Numbered from the stretch's first letter, positions 17,474 through 27,601 are shown. The stretch is DNA of 64,000 nt from Arenimonas metalli CF5-1 (GCF_000747155.1 NZ_AVCK01000022.1:62001-126000); one strand, 5' to 3'. Translations and numbers: made by a program. The notes: generated by a model from the sequence alone, not told the origin.

Positions 17474-18817
17474 ATGAACCGATCCAAGCAGACGAAACGA
17501 TCTGCGCTCGCGCTTGCCATCTTGCTGGCGATCGCCGCGCCGACCCACGCCCTGGCGCAGGACGCCAGCCCGCAGACGCTAGAAGCCCGCATCGCCCAGC
17601 TCGAACAGATGGTGCAGGTGCTCAAGTCCGAACTGGACGCACAGAAGGCCGCCGACGCCGAAGCCGCCGCCAAGGTGGCCGCCGCGCCGCCCCCGGCCAA
17701 CCCGATCCAGGCCACCACGGTGATGCCCGCCGCGGCCCCGGGCACGAAGTTCAGCTTCGGCGGCTTCGTGAAGCTCGACGCCATGTACACCGATACCGAC
17801 GGCGGCGAGATTCCCGACGGCAGCACCGGCCGCCTGTTCTACGTGCCATCCACCATTCCGGTGGGCTCGCCCGGCAGCAGCGAAGATGCCGACCTCGACA
17901 TGCACGCGCAGTTCTCGCGCCTGTGGTTCGGCGCCGACTCGGAGATCGCCGGCCAGAAGGTCAAGGCCTACCTCGAGATGGACCTGTTCGGCGGCGCGCT
18001 GGGCAACGAAATCTCCACCAATACCTACGGCGTCACCATCCGCCACGCTTACGTGAGCTGGGGCAACTGGCTGGCCGGCCAGACCTGGTCGAACTTCCAG
18101 GACGTGGCCGCGCTGCCGGATGCCGTGGATTTCGTCGGCCCGACGGAAGGCACGATCTTCGTCCGCGACGCACAGATCCGCTACACCAACGGACCGTGGT
18201 CGTTCTCGCTGGAGAATCCGGAGACCACGGTGGCGGCATTCGGCTCCGGGGCCCGCTTCAACAGCGACGACAACAACGTGCCCGACTTCACCGCCCGCTA
18301 CCTGCACAAGGGCGACTGGGGCCACTTCACCGTCGCCGGCCTCGCCCGCCAGCTCAAGGTCGAAACCGCCCTGCTCGACGAGTCCGAAACCTCGTTCGCG
18401 ATCAGCGTCTCGGGCAAGTGGAACCTGGGCGCCAAGGACGACATCCGCTACATGGTCAACGGCGGCAGCGGCCTGGGCCGCTACCTGGGCTTCGGCCTCG
18501 GCCCGGACGCGATGCAGGCGGCCGACGGCTCGCTCGAGGCGCTCGACGGCACTGCCGGCTTCGTGGCCTGGCGCCACGTGTTCAGCCCGAAGTGGCGCTC
18601 GAACGTCTTCTACTCGATGGCCCGGTTCGACAACGACACCGCCCTCACCGGGCTCGGCGTCACCGAGTCGGCGCAGTCCGTCCACGCGAACCTGATCTAC
18701 AGCCCGTTCCCGAAGCTCGACGTGGGCGCCGAGCTGATCTTCGGCGAACGCGAGATCGAAAGCGGCGCGAAGGGCGAGTTGAACCGCCTGCACATGCACG
18801 TCAAGTACAACTTCTGA
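17474..18817 (+). CDS. DcaP-like trimeric outer-membrane porin
   Basis: A 447-residue outer-membrane protein. A signal peptide (residues 1-29, ending THALAQ) is followed by a short coiled coil (about 34-60, IAQLEQMVQVLKSELDAQK) that would trimerise the protein in the periplasm, an Ala/Pro linker, and a beta-barrel that begins FSFGGFVKLDAMYTDTD and ends with an aromatic residue (VKYNF). DcaP-type porins admit dicarboxylates and other small organic acids. Its position at the head of the symporter operon and opposite acs suggests that it carries carboxylates such as acetate across the outer membrane. A GGAAGG ribosome site precedes the ATG at 17474. Confidence 0.88.
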   Translation: MNRSKQTKRSALALAILLAIAAPTHALAQDASPQTLEARIAQLEQMVQVLKSELDAQKAADAEAAAKVAAAPPPANPIQATTVMPAAAPGTKFSFGGFVKLDAMYTDTDGGEIPDGSTGRLFYVPSTIPVGSPGSSEDADLDMHAQFSRLWFGADSEIAGQKVKAYLEMDLFGGALGNEISTNTYGVTIRHAYVSWGNWLAGQTWSNFQDVAALPDAVDFVGPTEGTIFVRDAQIRYTNGPWSFSLENPETTVAAFGSGARFNSDDNNVPDFTARYLHKGDWGHFTVAGLARQLKVETALLDESETSFAISVSGKWNLGAKDDIRYMVNGGSGLGRYLGFGLGPDAMQAADGSLEALDGTAGFVAWRHVFSPKWRSNVFYSMARFDNDTALTGLGVTESAQSVHANLIYSPFPKLDVGAELIFGEREIESGAKGELNRLHMHVKYNF

Positions 18818-18836
18818 GCGCGCCGGGAGGCCGAGA

Positions 18837-19106
18837 ATGAACGCACCTGTCACCGAAGAGCGGCGCAAGGAATACTGGCGCCGCACCCTCCGGATCACGG
18901 CGATCCTGCTGTCGATCTGGTTCGTCGTCACCTACGTGGTCATCTGGTTCGCGGTCCCGCTGAACCAGTTCACCTTCCTCGGCTTCCCGTTCGCCTTCTA
19001 CATGGGCGCGCAGGGATCGCTGATCGTCTATGTCGTGCTGATCGTCTTCTATGCCTGGTACATGAACCGGCTGGACAACGAATTCGGCGTTTCCGAGGAG
19101 GGCTGA
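18837..19106 (+). CDS. DUF4212 small subunit of a sodium/solute symporter
   Basis: An 89-residue inner-membrane protein with a charged N-terminus (RRKEYWRRTLRI) and two membrane helices (about 21-43 and 55-76), ending in YAWYMNRLDNEFG. It matches the DUF4212 family (VC_2704-like), which is almost always encoded directly before a VC_2705-type symporter, as here with a 3-base gap. It resembles the YjcH partner of the acetate permease ActP. It is probably needed for assembly or activity of the large subunit. Confidence 0.9.
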   Translation: MNAPVTEERRKEYWRRTLRITAILLSIWFVVTYVVIWFAVPLNQFTFLGFPFAFYMGAQGSLIVYVVLIVFYAWYMNRLDNEFGVSEEG

Positions 19107-19109
19107 CCG

Positions 19110-20888
19110 ATGGCTTCCAACAGTGGATTCATCAACAACCTGCCGAAGATCTACGGCATGTACACCGGCGGCTTCGTCTTCTTCGTGGTCGCGCTGGCGA
19201 TCGCGGAGCAGATGGGCCTGCCCAACGTCTGGATCGGCTACGTGTTCATGGCCGCCACCATCGGCCTGTACGCGATGATCGGCATCATGAGCCGCACCGC
19301 CGAGACCGACGAGTACTACGTCGCCGGCCGTAGCGTGCCCGCGCTCTACAACGGCATGGCCACCGGCGCCGACTGGATGTCGGCGGCCAGCTTCATCGGC
19401 ATGGCCGGCACGCTGTATGCGCAGGGCTACGACGGCCTGGCCTTCGTGATGGGCTGGACCGGCGGCTACGTGCTGGTGGCGCTGTTCCTGGCGCCCTACC
19501 TGCGCAAGTTCGGCCAGTACACCATCCCGGACTTCCTGGGCGCTCGCTACGGCGGCAACCTGCCGCGCACGATCGGCATCATCTGCGCCATCACGGCCAG
19601 CTTCACCTACGTGATCGCCCAGATCTACGGCGCCGGCATCATCACCAGCCGCTTCCTCGGCATCGACCTCGCGACCGGCGTGTGGGTCGGCCTGATCGGC
19701 GTGCTGGTGTGCTCGCTGCTGGGCGGCATGCGCGCGGTCACGTGGACCCAGGTGGCCCAGTACATCATCCTGATCATCGCCTACCTGGTGCCCGTGGTCT
19801 GGCTGTCGATCAAGGTGACGGGCAACCCGGTGCCGCAGCTGGCCTACGGCGAGGTGCTGCAGCAGATCGGCCAGCTCGAGCAGCAGCTCGGCGTCACCGC
19901 GGGGCACGCCACGCCGTTCGTGAAGAACGACATGGTGAACTTCCTGGCGCTGACCTTCTGCCTGATGGTGGGCACCGCGGCGCTGCCGCACATCCTGATG
20001 CGCTTCTTCACCACGCCCAGCGTCAAGGAAGCCCGCAAGTCGGTGGGCTGGTCGCTGTTCTTCATCTTCCTGCTCTACTTCACGGCGCCGGCGTACGCGG
20101 CGTTCGCGAAGCTCGAGGTCTATTCGAACGTCATCGGGCAGTCGATCGCCACGCTGCCGGGCTGGGTGGCGTCGTGGACGCAGGTGGGGCTGGTGTCGGT
20201 CTGCGACGCGGTCGATGCGATGACCACGATCAAGGGCTGCGCGGTGAACGGCAACGGCGACGGCATCCTGCAGCTGGCGGAGCTGGTGCTCAACGCCGAC
20301 GCGATCGTGCTGGCCACGCCGGAAATCGCCGGCCTGCCCTACGTCATCGCCGGCCTGGTGGCCGCGGGTGGCCTGGCGGCGGCGCTGTCGACGGCCGACG
20401 GCCTGCTGCTGACGATCTCGAACGCGCTCTCGCACGACGTGTACTACAAGATGGTGAACCCGAACGCCTCGGCCAAGAAGCGGCTGACCATCGCCCGCAT
20501 CCTGCTGCTGGGCGTGGCGGCGATCGCGGCCTTCGCGGCCTCGAACGCACCGGCCACCATCCTGTCCATCGTCGCTTGGGCCTTCTCGATCGCGGCCGCG
20601 GCCTTCTTCCCTGCCCTGGTGCTGGGCATTTTCTGGAAGCGGGCGAACAAGGCGGGCGCGGTGGCGGGCATGCTGGTCGGCTTCGGCCTCACGCTCTACT
20701 ACCTGATCAACGTGAAGTTCCTCGGCATGACGCCCTGGTTCGGCATCAAGGACGTCTCGGCCGGCATCTTCGGCATCCCGCTGGGCTTCATCACCATCTG
20801 GGCCGTGAGCCTGATGACCAAGGAGCCGTCGCAGGAGGTCAAGGACATGGTCGAAGACCTGCGCTACCCGAGGCTTGCCAAGGGTTGA
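19110..20888 (+). CDS. sodium:solute symporter, VC_2705 subfamily (acetate permease-like)
   Basis: A 592-residue SSF-family permease with about 13-14 predicted membrane helices. Typical stretches are ETDEYYVAGRSVPALYNGMATGADWMSAASFIGMAG and LSTADGLLLTISNALSHDVYYK, the latter containing the conserved sodium-site Ser/Thr cluster. The family includes ActP, which imports acetate and other short-chain monocarboxylates with Na+. The operon (porin, small subunit, permease), opposite acs, supports carboxylate uptake. A strong terminator follows. Confidence 0.92.
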   Translation: MASNSGFINNLPKIYGMYTGGFVFFVVALAIAEQMGLPNVWIGYVFMAATIGLYAMIGIMSRTAETDEYYVAGRSVPALYNGMATGADWMSAASFIGMAGTLYAQGYDGLAFVMGWTGGYVLVALFLAPYLRKFGQYTIPDFLGARYGGNLPRTIGIICAITASFTYVIAQIYGAGIITSRFLGIDLATGVWVGLIGVLVCSLLGGMRAVTWTQVAQYIILIIAYLVPVVWLSIKVTGNPVPQLAYGEVLQQIGQLEQQLGVTAGHATPFVKNDMVNFLALTFCLMVGTAALPHILMRFFTTPSVKEARKSVGWSLFFIFLLYFTAPAYAAFAKLEVYSNVIGQSIATLPGWVASWTQVGLVSVCDAVDAMTTIKGCAVNGNGDGILQLAELVLNADAIVLATPEIAGLPYVIAGLVAAGGLAAALSTADGLLLTISNALSHDVYYKMVNPNASAKKRLTIARILLLGVAAIAAFAASNAPATILSIVAWAFSIAAAAFFPALVLGIFWKRANKAGAVAGMLVGFGLTLYYLINVKFLGMTPWFGIKDVSAGIFGIPLGFITIWAVSLMTKEPSQEVKDMVEDLRYPRLAKG

Positions 20889-20933
20889 TCCAGACCGCCG
20901 CGGCCTTCCTCCCCGTTGGTCGCGGCGTCCCCG

Positions 20934-20964
20934 GCGCCGGTGCCCCCAGGCACCGGCGCTTTTT
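20934..20964 (+). terminator. intrinsic terminator of the porin-symporter operon
   Basis: A perfect 11-base GC-rich stem (20934-20944 and 20949-20959) with a CCCA loop is followed by TTTTT. It lies 46 bases after the symporter stop. Confidence 0.93.
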
Positions 20965-20991
20965 CTTGGCGACAGGACATAGAATCAGGCC

Positions 20992-21285
20992 ATGCTGACC
21001 TTCTACACGCTGCTGCAATACCTGCTGGCCGTGCTGATGTGGACCCTGATCGGGCGCGGCATCCTGCGGCTGATGATCCCGGGCGATCCGATGAAGAACC
21101 CGGTGTACAAACTCTTCAGCTGGGCCCTGTGGCCGGTGCTGGCGCCGCTGCGCGCCACCCTGGGCCGCGTGGTGCCGGAATCGCACCTGGGCTGGTACGC
21201 CTTCGTGCTGCTGCTGGCCCTGCGCTTCGGGCTGTACTTCCTGTTCTATGGCCAGGGCTGGCTGGTGTTGCCGGTGGCCGCTTAG
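20992..21285 (+). CDS. small membrane protein, unknown function
   Basis: A 97-residue protein with two or three hydrophobic helices (LLQYLLAVLMWTLIGRGILRL, FSWALWPVLAPL, WYAFVLLLALRFGLYFLFYG). The repeat-like layout and the P-L-R segment resemble YggT-type membrane proteins, but the resemblance is weak. The first codon ATG is at 20992, 28 bases after the terminator T-run, so it has its own promoter. It converges with the SDR gene, with 22 bases between stops. Confidence 0.72.
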   Translation: MLTFYTLLQYLLAVLMWTLIGRGILRLMIPGDPMKNPVYKLFSWALWPVLAPLRATLGRVVPESHLGWYAFVLLLALRFGLYFLFYGQGWLVLPVAA

Positions 21286-21307
21286 CTCCGGCCGGGGGCG
21301 AAAAGCT

Positions 21308-22858
21308 TTACCAATCAGTAGGCCGGTAGTCCTTCAGGAACTGGCCCCACACGTGCGTGCCGGTGTTGAAGCCATCGATGATCGGATCGACGATGCGGGC
21401 GGCGCCATCCACGATGTCCAGCGGCGGATGGAAGCGCTCCTCGCGTGTCTTGCGCTCGGCTATCTCCAGCGGATCCTCGTCGGTGACCCAGCCGGTGTCG
21501 ACGGCGTTCATGTGAATGCCGTCGCCGTGGTAATCCGCGGCGGAGGTGCGCGTCATCATGTTCAGCGCGGCCTTGGCCATGTTGGTGTGCGGATGCCGCG
21601 TGGTCTTGAAGTTGCGGTAGAACTGCCCCTCCATCGCCGAGACGTTGACGATGTGCTTGTCGCGCTCGGGCGTGCGCAGCATCAGCGGCTTCAGGCGAGC
21701 GTTGATCAGGAAGGGCGCGATCGCATTCACCAGCTGCACTTCCAGCAGCTCCACCGACGGCACTTCGTGCATCTGCAGGCGCCAGGAGTTGCGGCCGCGC
21801 AGGTCCACCTGCTGCAGGTCGGCGTCGAGGCGGCCTTCGGGGAACAGGTGCTGCTGGCCCAGCAGCTCCTCGGCCAGCAGCGGCACCTGCGAGAGCTCGG
21901 CGGCGCGGACCAGGCCCGGGGCCGCGGCGGCGTCGTGCACCAGCGCGTTGCCGTCGGGCACGATGTCGTAGCCGCGCAGGCCTTCGTAGCTGCCCAGCAG
22001 CTTGCGCACGTGCTCGGGCATGTCGGAATGCGCGGCGGTTTCACCGGCGATCATGTGGGCGTAGAAGGCCGGCGGGCGGCGCACCGTCTGGCAGGCGTTG
22101 TTGATGATGAAGTCGAGCCGGTCGCGCGTGGCCAGCAGCGTCTGGCAGAAAGCCTCGACGCTGGGCGTGTGGCGCAGGTCCAGGCCGAAGACCTCGAGCC
22201 GGTGGCCCCACTCAGCGAAGTCGGGTTCTTCCGCGTAGCGCGCCGCCGAGTCGCGCGGGAAGCGCGTGGTGACGATCAGCGAGGCGCCGGCGCGCAGCAG
22301 CTTCAGGCCGGCCTGGTAGCCGATCTTGACGCGGCCGCCGGTGAGCAGCGCGACGCGGCCGGTGAGGTCGGCGGTCTCGGTGCGCTTGTGGAAATTGAAG
22401 TCGGCGCAGGCCGGGCACATCTGGTCGTAGAAGTGGTGGATGCGCGTGTACTTTTCCTTGCACACGTAGCAGTGCTGCGGCTCGATGGTCTCGCGCGCGA
22501 CGGTGTCGGTGATGTCGTCCACCGGCTTCTGCGACGGCGGGAAGTAGTTCGGCGTGGTGAACACCGGCTTGCTGCGCAACTCGCGGATGCCGGTGGCATT
22601 GAGCACAGCGTCGTCGTGGGCGTTCTTCTCGCGCACCTGGGCGCGCTTCTTCTCGCGGCGGGCCTTGCGGTGGTCGATCGGGTCCGGGTTGTGGAAGCGG
22701 TGCACGGCCGCCTTCAGGCGCTTCTGCTCCGGCATCGGCAGCGCCTCGAGCACGTCGCGGTTCGCGGCCACCGCCTCCAGCAGGTCGGCCGCGGCGCGCA
22801 GGCGCTCGATCAGGTCATCGCCGGCGAGGGCCGGCGGCAGGGGCGTTTCTTGGTTCAT
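21308..22858 (-). CDS. long SDR-fold protein with zinc knuckle and altered catalytic site
   Basis: A 516-residue protein. A charged helical N-terminus (1-110) is followed by a four-Cys knuckle (HCYVCKEKY and MCPAC, near 130-155) and then a Rossmann domain starting [18 protein letters not shown], with NNACQTVRR in place of the usual NNAG. At the catalytic position the sequence is [11 protein letters not shown]: the Lys is kept but the Tyr of YxxxK is Thr. The fold should still bind NAD(P)H, but the classical proton relay is missing. The ATG at 22858 was chosen over one at 22873. No operon partner is evident. The substrate is unknown, and a non-catalytic or unusual reductase role is possible. 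Confidence 0.8.
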   Translation of the reverse strand: MNQETPLPPALAGDDLIERLRAAADLLEAVAANRDVLEALPMPEQKRLKAAVHRFHNPDPIDHRKARREKKRAQVREKNAHDDAVLNATGIRELRSKPVFTTPNYFPPSQKPVDDITDTVARETIEPQHCYVCKEKYTRIHHFYDQMCPACADFNFHKRTETADLTGRVALLTGGRVKIGYQAGLKLLRAGASLIVTTRFPRDSAARYAEEPDFAEWGHRLEVFGLDLRHTPSVEAFCQTLLATRDRLDFIINNACQTVRRPPAFYAHMIAGETAAHSDMPEHVRKLLGSYEGLRGYDIVPDGNALVHDAAAAPGLVRAAELSQVPLLAEELLGQQHLFPEGRLDADLQQVDLRGRNSWRLQMHEVPSVELLEVQLVNAIAPFLINARLKPLMLRTPERDKHIVNVSAMEGQFYRNFKTTRHPHTNMAKAALNMMTRTSAADYHGDGIHMNAVDTGWVTDEDPLEIAERKTREERFHPPLDIVDGAARIVDPIIDGFNTGTHVWGQFLKDYRPTDW

Positions 22859-22958
22859 GGCCACGCACATCAAAAAGGGCCGGCATTGTCCCCCAAAACA
22901 GGGGCTAGGGTATTCATCCGTTTCAAGCGGGTGATGGCCTTGCCGGTGTTTCCCTGGC

Positions 22959-23993
22959 TCAGAACTGGCCGCGCTCCGGAGGCTGCTCCCAGGTCGCCGG
23001 ATCCGGGCCCCAGCGGCCCTCGGCCTGGCCCAGGAAGTGCCGCACGAACTCGCCGAGATCCAGGCCCAGCTGGTCGTGCGCCGCGGCGGCGCCGGCGTCG
23101 GCCAGGTTGGCGGCCAGCGCGAACCTCTTGAAGCCGGCCCAGTCGCTGCTCAGCCCGTTCACGATCAGGCGGCCGAGGTCGTAGGCCAGCTCGCTGCCCT
23201 CATCCGGCCGCAAGTAGGCGGCGCCGGACCAGAACCACTGGATGGTTTCAGGCGTCCAGAACTTGCGATGCCTGGCCTCCAGGTGCTGCACGGACCAGGC
23301 GTCGGCGCCCAGCCGCGTCAGCCGCTGCTCCGCGTTGACGGCCATGCCCTCGTTGAGCCAGGCGGGGATCGGCAGGTGCGCCAGCTGGCTGTGCGTCATC
23401 TCGTGGGCGATGGTGGGCTCGAACAGCGAGAGGTCTTCGCCGTGCACCACGAAATGGCCACAGCCGGCGTTGATGAACATGCCCGAGCTCATGGCGAACT
23501 CGCCATCTTCCGGATAGAAGTACGAGATGTAGCGGTAGTAGTCGTCGATGCTTTCGAACAGCACCAGGATTTCCTTGCCCAGGTCGGCCGGCGCCGCAAG
23601 CTCCTCCAGCATCGCCTGCACGCGGCGCTCGGTGCGGCCGAGGAACTGCAGCGTGGCCTCCGCCGTCACCGGATCGTGCGCGGCGAGCAGGAAGGCCCGG
23701 TCGGACTCCAGCAGGCGGTAGGCCCCACCCAGCGCATCGCGCAGCTGCAGCAGCCAGGCCCGCTCGCACTGCAGCCAGGCGTCGGCGCGATCGGCCTCGG
23801 GCAATTCCTGAAGCCAAGCGGCAGCGCGATCCCAGTCCGGATAAGGCAGGCCTTCGTGCCAATCGACACTTTCCAGCAGGTCCAGCGACTGGCCGCCGGC
23901 ACGAACCACCGGATCGGCGACGGCCTGCAGCGCCGATGCGGCCTCAGACTGGACGGGGGCGCTACCGAAGACACGTCGCAACAGATCCAGCAA
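22959..23993 (-). CDS. gluzincin-like (HExxH) protein of unknown function
   Basis: A 344-residue protein. The second half contains [25 protein letters not shown], a HEMTH zinc motif followed 18-20 residues later by NEGMA, the pattern of gluzincin metalloproteases (DUF1570/M1-like). The first half is helical. No ATG fits: in-frame candidates are TTG at 23993, 24029 and 24068. The TTG at 23993 was chosen because GGAG lies 8 bases upstream and the resulting N-terminus ([10 protein letters not shown]) looks natural. No signal peptide is evident. It lies downstream of the mechanosensitive channel gene on the same strand. Confidence 0.72.
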   Translation of the reverse strand: MLDLLRRVFGSAPVQSEAASALQAVADPVVRAGGQSLDLLESVDWHEGLPYPDWDRAAAWLQELPEADRADAWLQCERAWLLQLRDALGGAYRLLESDRAFLLAAHDPVTAEATLQFLGRTERRVQAMLEELAAPADLGKEILVLFESIDDYYRYISYFYPEDGEFAMSSGMFINAGCGHFVVHGEDLSLFEPTIAHEMTHSQLAHLPIPAWLNEGMAVNAEQRLTRLGADAWSVQHLEARHRKFWTPETIQWFWSGAAYLRPDEGSELAYDLGRLIVNGLSSDWAGFKRFALAANLADAGAAAAHDQLGLDLGEFVRHFLGQAEGRWGPDPATWEQPPERGQF

Positions 23994-24106
23994 GGCATCA
24001 ACTCCAATCCGGGCGCCTGAGCATCGCAAGAAAAGTGGCCCGAGTGAACAGCTGTTCCGAACGAACAACCACTCCGACCCCTCGCTCCTCGCCGGGTGCC
24101 GTCGCC

Positions 24107-27100
24107 TCAGGGCGACGGCGCGCCGCGCGGGTCCTGCGGGCCGCCGCCGGGCGCGCGGCCGGCCCGCGGCTCGATGTCGCGCGGGGCCGGGAGGTCGCGG
24201 ACGTGGATGTCCATCTGCGGGTAGGCGAATTCGATGTCGTGCTCGGCGAAGAGTTCGATCAGGCGCATGTTGATCTCGTTGCGCACGGCCAGGCGGTCGG
24301 TCATCGCGCCCACGAACACGCGCAGCTCGAAGTCGAGCGTGCTGGCGCCGAACTCCAGCAGCCAGCTGCGCGGCGGCCAGTCCTGCAGCACGCGCGCGTT
24401 CTCGTTCGCGGCCTGCAGCAGCAGCTTGTGCACCAGGGCCGGGTCGGTGCCGTAGTCCACGCCCACCTTGATGGTGATGCGGGTGGTCTCGTCGCTCAGC
24501 GTCCAGTTCACCAGCTGGCCGGTGATGAAGGCCTTGTTCGGGACCACGATCTCCTTGTTGTCGAAGTCCAGGATCGTGGTGGCGCGGGTGCGGATGCGGG
24601 TCACGGTGCCGTCTAGGTTGTTGACCGTGATCACGTCGCCCACCCGGAACGGCCGCTCGAACAGCAGGATCAGGCCCGACACGAAGTTGGCGAAGATCTC
24701 CTGCAGGCCGAAGCCCAGGCCGACCGTCAGCGCCGCCGCCATCCACTGCAGCTGGCCCCAGTGCAGCCCCAGCGAGCCCAGGCCCAGCACCACACCCACC
24801 AGCACGATGGCGTAGCGCGCCACGCTGGTGATGGCGTAGCGCGAGGCCGCATCGATGTTGGCGCGCGAGCGCAGGCCGATCTCGAGCAGGCCCGGCAGGT
24901 TGCGCGCCGCCACGAAGGTCAGCGCCAGCGCCAGCAGGCCCAGCAGCGCCGCCATCAGCGTCACCGCCACCTGCACCGAGCTGCCGTCCTCGGCGGTATC
25001 GCTGACGTGCCAGAGCGCGATCTCGTCGAAGCGCGCGAACGCCGGCAGCACGTCGGCCCAGACCCAGGCCAGGCCCACCACCAGCAGCGTGAGCTTGAAC
25101 GCACGCAGCAGGCGCCGGCTCTGCGCGTTGACCGTTTCCAGCGTGATCTCCTGCTCCAGCTCGGCCGGCACCGCCTCGCCGCCATCCTCGGGCTCGGCGG
25201 GGCCTTCGGCCGCGGCCTGCGCCGCGGCCTCGCGCTTCTGGTCCTGGCGATGCAGCGCGAGGCGCCGCTCGCCGAGCAGGAACCAGCGCGCCAGCAGCCC
25301 GTGCAGCACCGCCACCGCCGTCACCATGCCCACGCTGGCGAACTGCGCGTCGAGCAGGATCGCCGAGGAATACACGTAGCCATCCAGCGCCAGCAGCGCC
25401 ATCGCCACCAGGCCGGCCGGCACCAGCGCGCGAAGGACGCGCCGGGTCCCCGAGGGCTCCGGGTCGTGGCCGCGGGTGTGCCACAGCCGCGCCGGCTGCA
25501 GCAGGTCCCACAGCACCCAGGCCGAGAACAGGCTGGCGAGGACGATCGCGATCCGCCCCGGCACCGAGATCGCCAGCTCCTGGTTGCGGATGAAGGACAA
25601 CGCCACCACGAAATACAGCGGCAGCAGCACCAGCATTGCCTTCGGCAGCCAGCGCGCCAGCGCCTCGCGGCGGGTCTTGGTCCAGCGGAAGTGCGCGTGC
25701 GCCAGCCCGCGCTCGCGCACCATCCAGGCCAGGAAGGCGAGCGTGAACGCCGGCAGCGCCAGCGCCTGCAGCGCCAGGCCGAGCGAATCACTGTACTTGC
25801 CGCTGTCGCCCACGCCCTGCAGCAATTTTCCGGACGCGAACAGTGCGACCGCACCGGGCAGCGCGCCGGCCAGCGTCCAGCCCAGCGCCTCGAAGGTGCG
25901 GCGATAGCGATCCGCGCGGATCTGGCGCACCGCCTGCGCCATCGCTTCGAGCTTTTCAGGTGCGCGATGGCGCAGCACGAACAAACCCGCCACCAGCAGC
26001 AGCGCCGCGAGGTACACCAAGGGCCGCTCGATGAAGTCGCGCTGCACGAGCATCGCGGTGGTGGTGAAGCGCGACGGCTTCACCAGGTCCTGGGCGCCGG
26101 CCGGCACCGTGGCCAGCCAGTCGCCGCCCACCGGCGGATGGCTGCGGATCCACAGCAGGTGGCGGTCGAGCGTGGTGCGCAGCGCGACGTTGGCGTCGAG
26201 CCGGGACTGCAGGCTGCGCTCGGACTGCTCGAGCGCGGCGACCTGGCGCCAGATCAGCGGCTCGAGCCGGCTGGCCAGGTCGCGACGCTGTTCGAGCAGC
26301 GCGGGCAGCGGGTCCTCCGTGGCCTCGGTGGCCTGCGGCGCGTCTTCCTCGCTGCCGGGCGCCTGGCGCCGCAGCGTGCGCACCGCGTCGGGCAGGTCGG
26401 CCAGCTCGCGCTGCAGTTCGCCCAGCGTGATCAGGCGCAGGCGCAGCTGGCCCAGGGACTCGCGGATCTCGTCGAGGCGATCGTTGAGGCGCGCCTCGGG
26501 TTCGAGCCGGCGCAGTTCGGCCCACAGCCAGGTGCCGACCTGCTCGCTCTGGCCACCGAGCTCCAGGCGCGTGCGGGCGTCCTGCAGGCCCGCGAGGTCG
26601 CGGGCCAGCGCTTCTTCCTCGCCGACCAGCTGGCTGCGCTGCCGGGCGAGGGATTCGTTGGTTTCCACCAGCTCCTCGCCGAGCGCGCGGTTGACGCGGG
26701 CGGCCTCGGCGACGGCGGGATCCTCCGTGGCCAGCGTCTCGGCCTGCGCGGTCAACTGCTCCGCCAAACCGGCGAGCTCTTCGCGGCCCAGCTCCGCGAT
26801 GCGCCGCTGCAGCACCGCCATGCGCGGCTCGCGCACGGCGAGGCGATGGCGCAGCGCGCGCAGCTCCAGCTCCTGCAGCCGCTGGCGGGTGGCGGCCAGG
26901 TCCTGCTGGGCCTGGCGCAGCGCGAGGTCGGCGGCGAGCTTGCGACGCTCGGCCTCGTTGCGCAGCGCACGGGCGCGCACCAGCGGGTCGGGCTCGCCTT
27001 CGGCCGGGGCGGCCGGCTGCGCCAGCTCGTCCAGGCGCGCCTGGATCGCGGCCATGTCCTGGGCGCTGCGCGCCGGCTGGGCGAAGCTGGCGGCCATCTC

Positions 27101-27526
27101 GGTGGCCAGGGTTTCGATCTGGCTGCGCAGCTGCTCGGCCGCGAGGCGCTCCTGTTCCAGCGCGATTTCCAGCGTCTCGACGTCGGCGCGCGCGGGCAGG
27201 CGCGCCTGCCATTCGCGCAGCGAGCGCTGCCGGTCGACCTCGAGCTGCGCCGTCAGTTCGCGGCTGCGGGCGGGGGCGTTGGCGGCTTCGGTGCGCAGCG
27301 CGGCGAGGCGCTCGGCCAGCTCCGCGGCTTCGCGGTCGGCCTCGGCGGCGGCGTCGAGGGCGTCGTTGGTGGCCTTGGCCTGCGGGTCGGCCAGGGTCTC
27401 GGCGGCCGTGCGCAGCAGGTCGGTGGGACTGGAAGGCGCGGCCACCGCGGCCCCCGGCAGCGCCAGGACCAGCAGCAGGAAGGGCGCCAGCAGGCGGGAC
27501 GAGGCGGGGCGGGGGTGGGGGCGCAT
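24107..27526 (-). CDS. large MscK/KefA-like mechanosensitive channel
   Basis: A 1139-residue inner-membrane protein. It has a signal peptide (residues 1-29), a periplasmic region of about 440 residues rich in Leu/Ala/Gln/Glu coiled coils, a set of membrane helices from about 500 to 860, and a C-terminal MscS domain whose pore helix region reads WMAAALTVGLGFGLQEIFANFVSGLILLF in part, followed by the beta domain (RPFRVGDVITVNNLDGTV). Channels of this class open under membrane tension and release solutes during osmotic downshock. The C-terminal tail is Pro/Arg/Gly rich. It is divergent from mutM, with 75 bases between the starts. Confidence 0.92.
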   Translation of the reverse strand: MRPHPRPASSRLLAPFLLLVLALPGAAVAAPSSPTDLLRTAAETLADPQAKATNDALDAAAEADREAAELAERLAALRTEAANAPARSRELTAQLEVDRQRSLREWQARLPARADVETLEIALEQERLAAEQLRSQIETLATEMAASFAQPARSAQDMAAIQARLDELAQPAAPAEGEPDPLVRARALRNEAERRKLAADLALRQAQQDLAATRQRLQELELRALRHRLAVREPRMAVLQRRIAELGREELAGLAEQLTAQAETLATEDPAVAEAARVNRALGEELVETNESLARQRSQLVGEEEALARDLAGLQDARTRLELGGQSEQVGTWLWAELRRLEPEARLNDRLDEIRESLGQLRLRLITLGELQRELADLPDAVRTLRRQAPGSEEDAPQATEATEDPLPALLEQRRDLASRLEPLIWRQVAALEQSERSLQSRLDANVALRTTLDRHLLWIRSHPPVGGDWLATVPAGAQDLVKPSRFTTTAMLVQRDFIERPLVYLAALLLVAGLFVLRHRAPEKLEAMAQAVRQIRADRYRRTFEALGWTLAGALPGAVALFASGKLLQGVGDSGKYSDSLGLALQALALPAFTLAFLAWMVRERGLAHAHFRWTKTRREALARWLPKAMLVLLPLYFVVALSFIRNQELAISVPGRIAIVLASLFSAWVLWDLLQPARLWHTRGHDPEPSGTRRVLRALVPAGLVAMALLALDGYVYSSAILLDAQFASVGMVTAVAVLHGLLARWFLLGERRLALHRQDQKREAAAQAAAEGPAEPEDGGEAVPAELEQEITLETVNAQSRRLLRAFKLTLLVVGLAWVWADVLPAFARFDEIALWHVSDTAEDGSSVQVAVTLMAALLGLLALALTFVAARNLPGLLEIGLRSRANIDAASRYAITSVARYAIVLVGVVLGLGSLGLHWGQLQWMAAALTVGLGFGLQEIFANFVSGLILLFERPFRVGDVITVNNLDGTVTRIRTRATTILDFDNKEIVVPNKAFITGQLVNWTLSDETTRITIKVGVDYGTDPALVHKLLLQAANENARVLQDWPPRSWLLEFGASTLDFELRVFVGAMTDRLAVRNEINMRLIELFAEHDIEFAYPQMDIHVRDLPAPRDIEPRAGRAPGGGPQDPRGAPSP

Positions 27527-27601
27527 CGGCCTAGGCTAGCCCTGCCCTCCTGAACCGGCAATTCGCGCGGGCCTCGCCCGGCCGCGAACTACAATGCCGG
27601 C

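Noticed and set aside
24761-27553. A 930-codon open frame on the plus strand
   Set aside because: It is antisense to the coiled-coil region of the mechanosensitive channel; the repeats of Gln, Arg and His reflect the complement of Leu/Ala codons.
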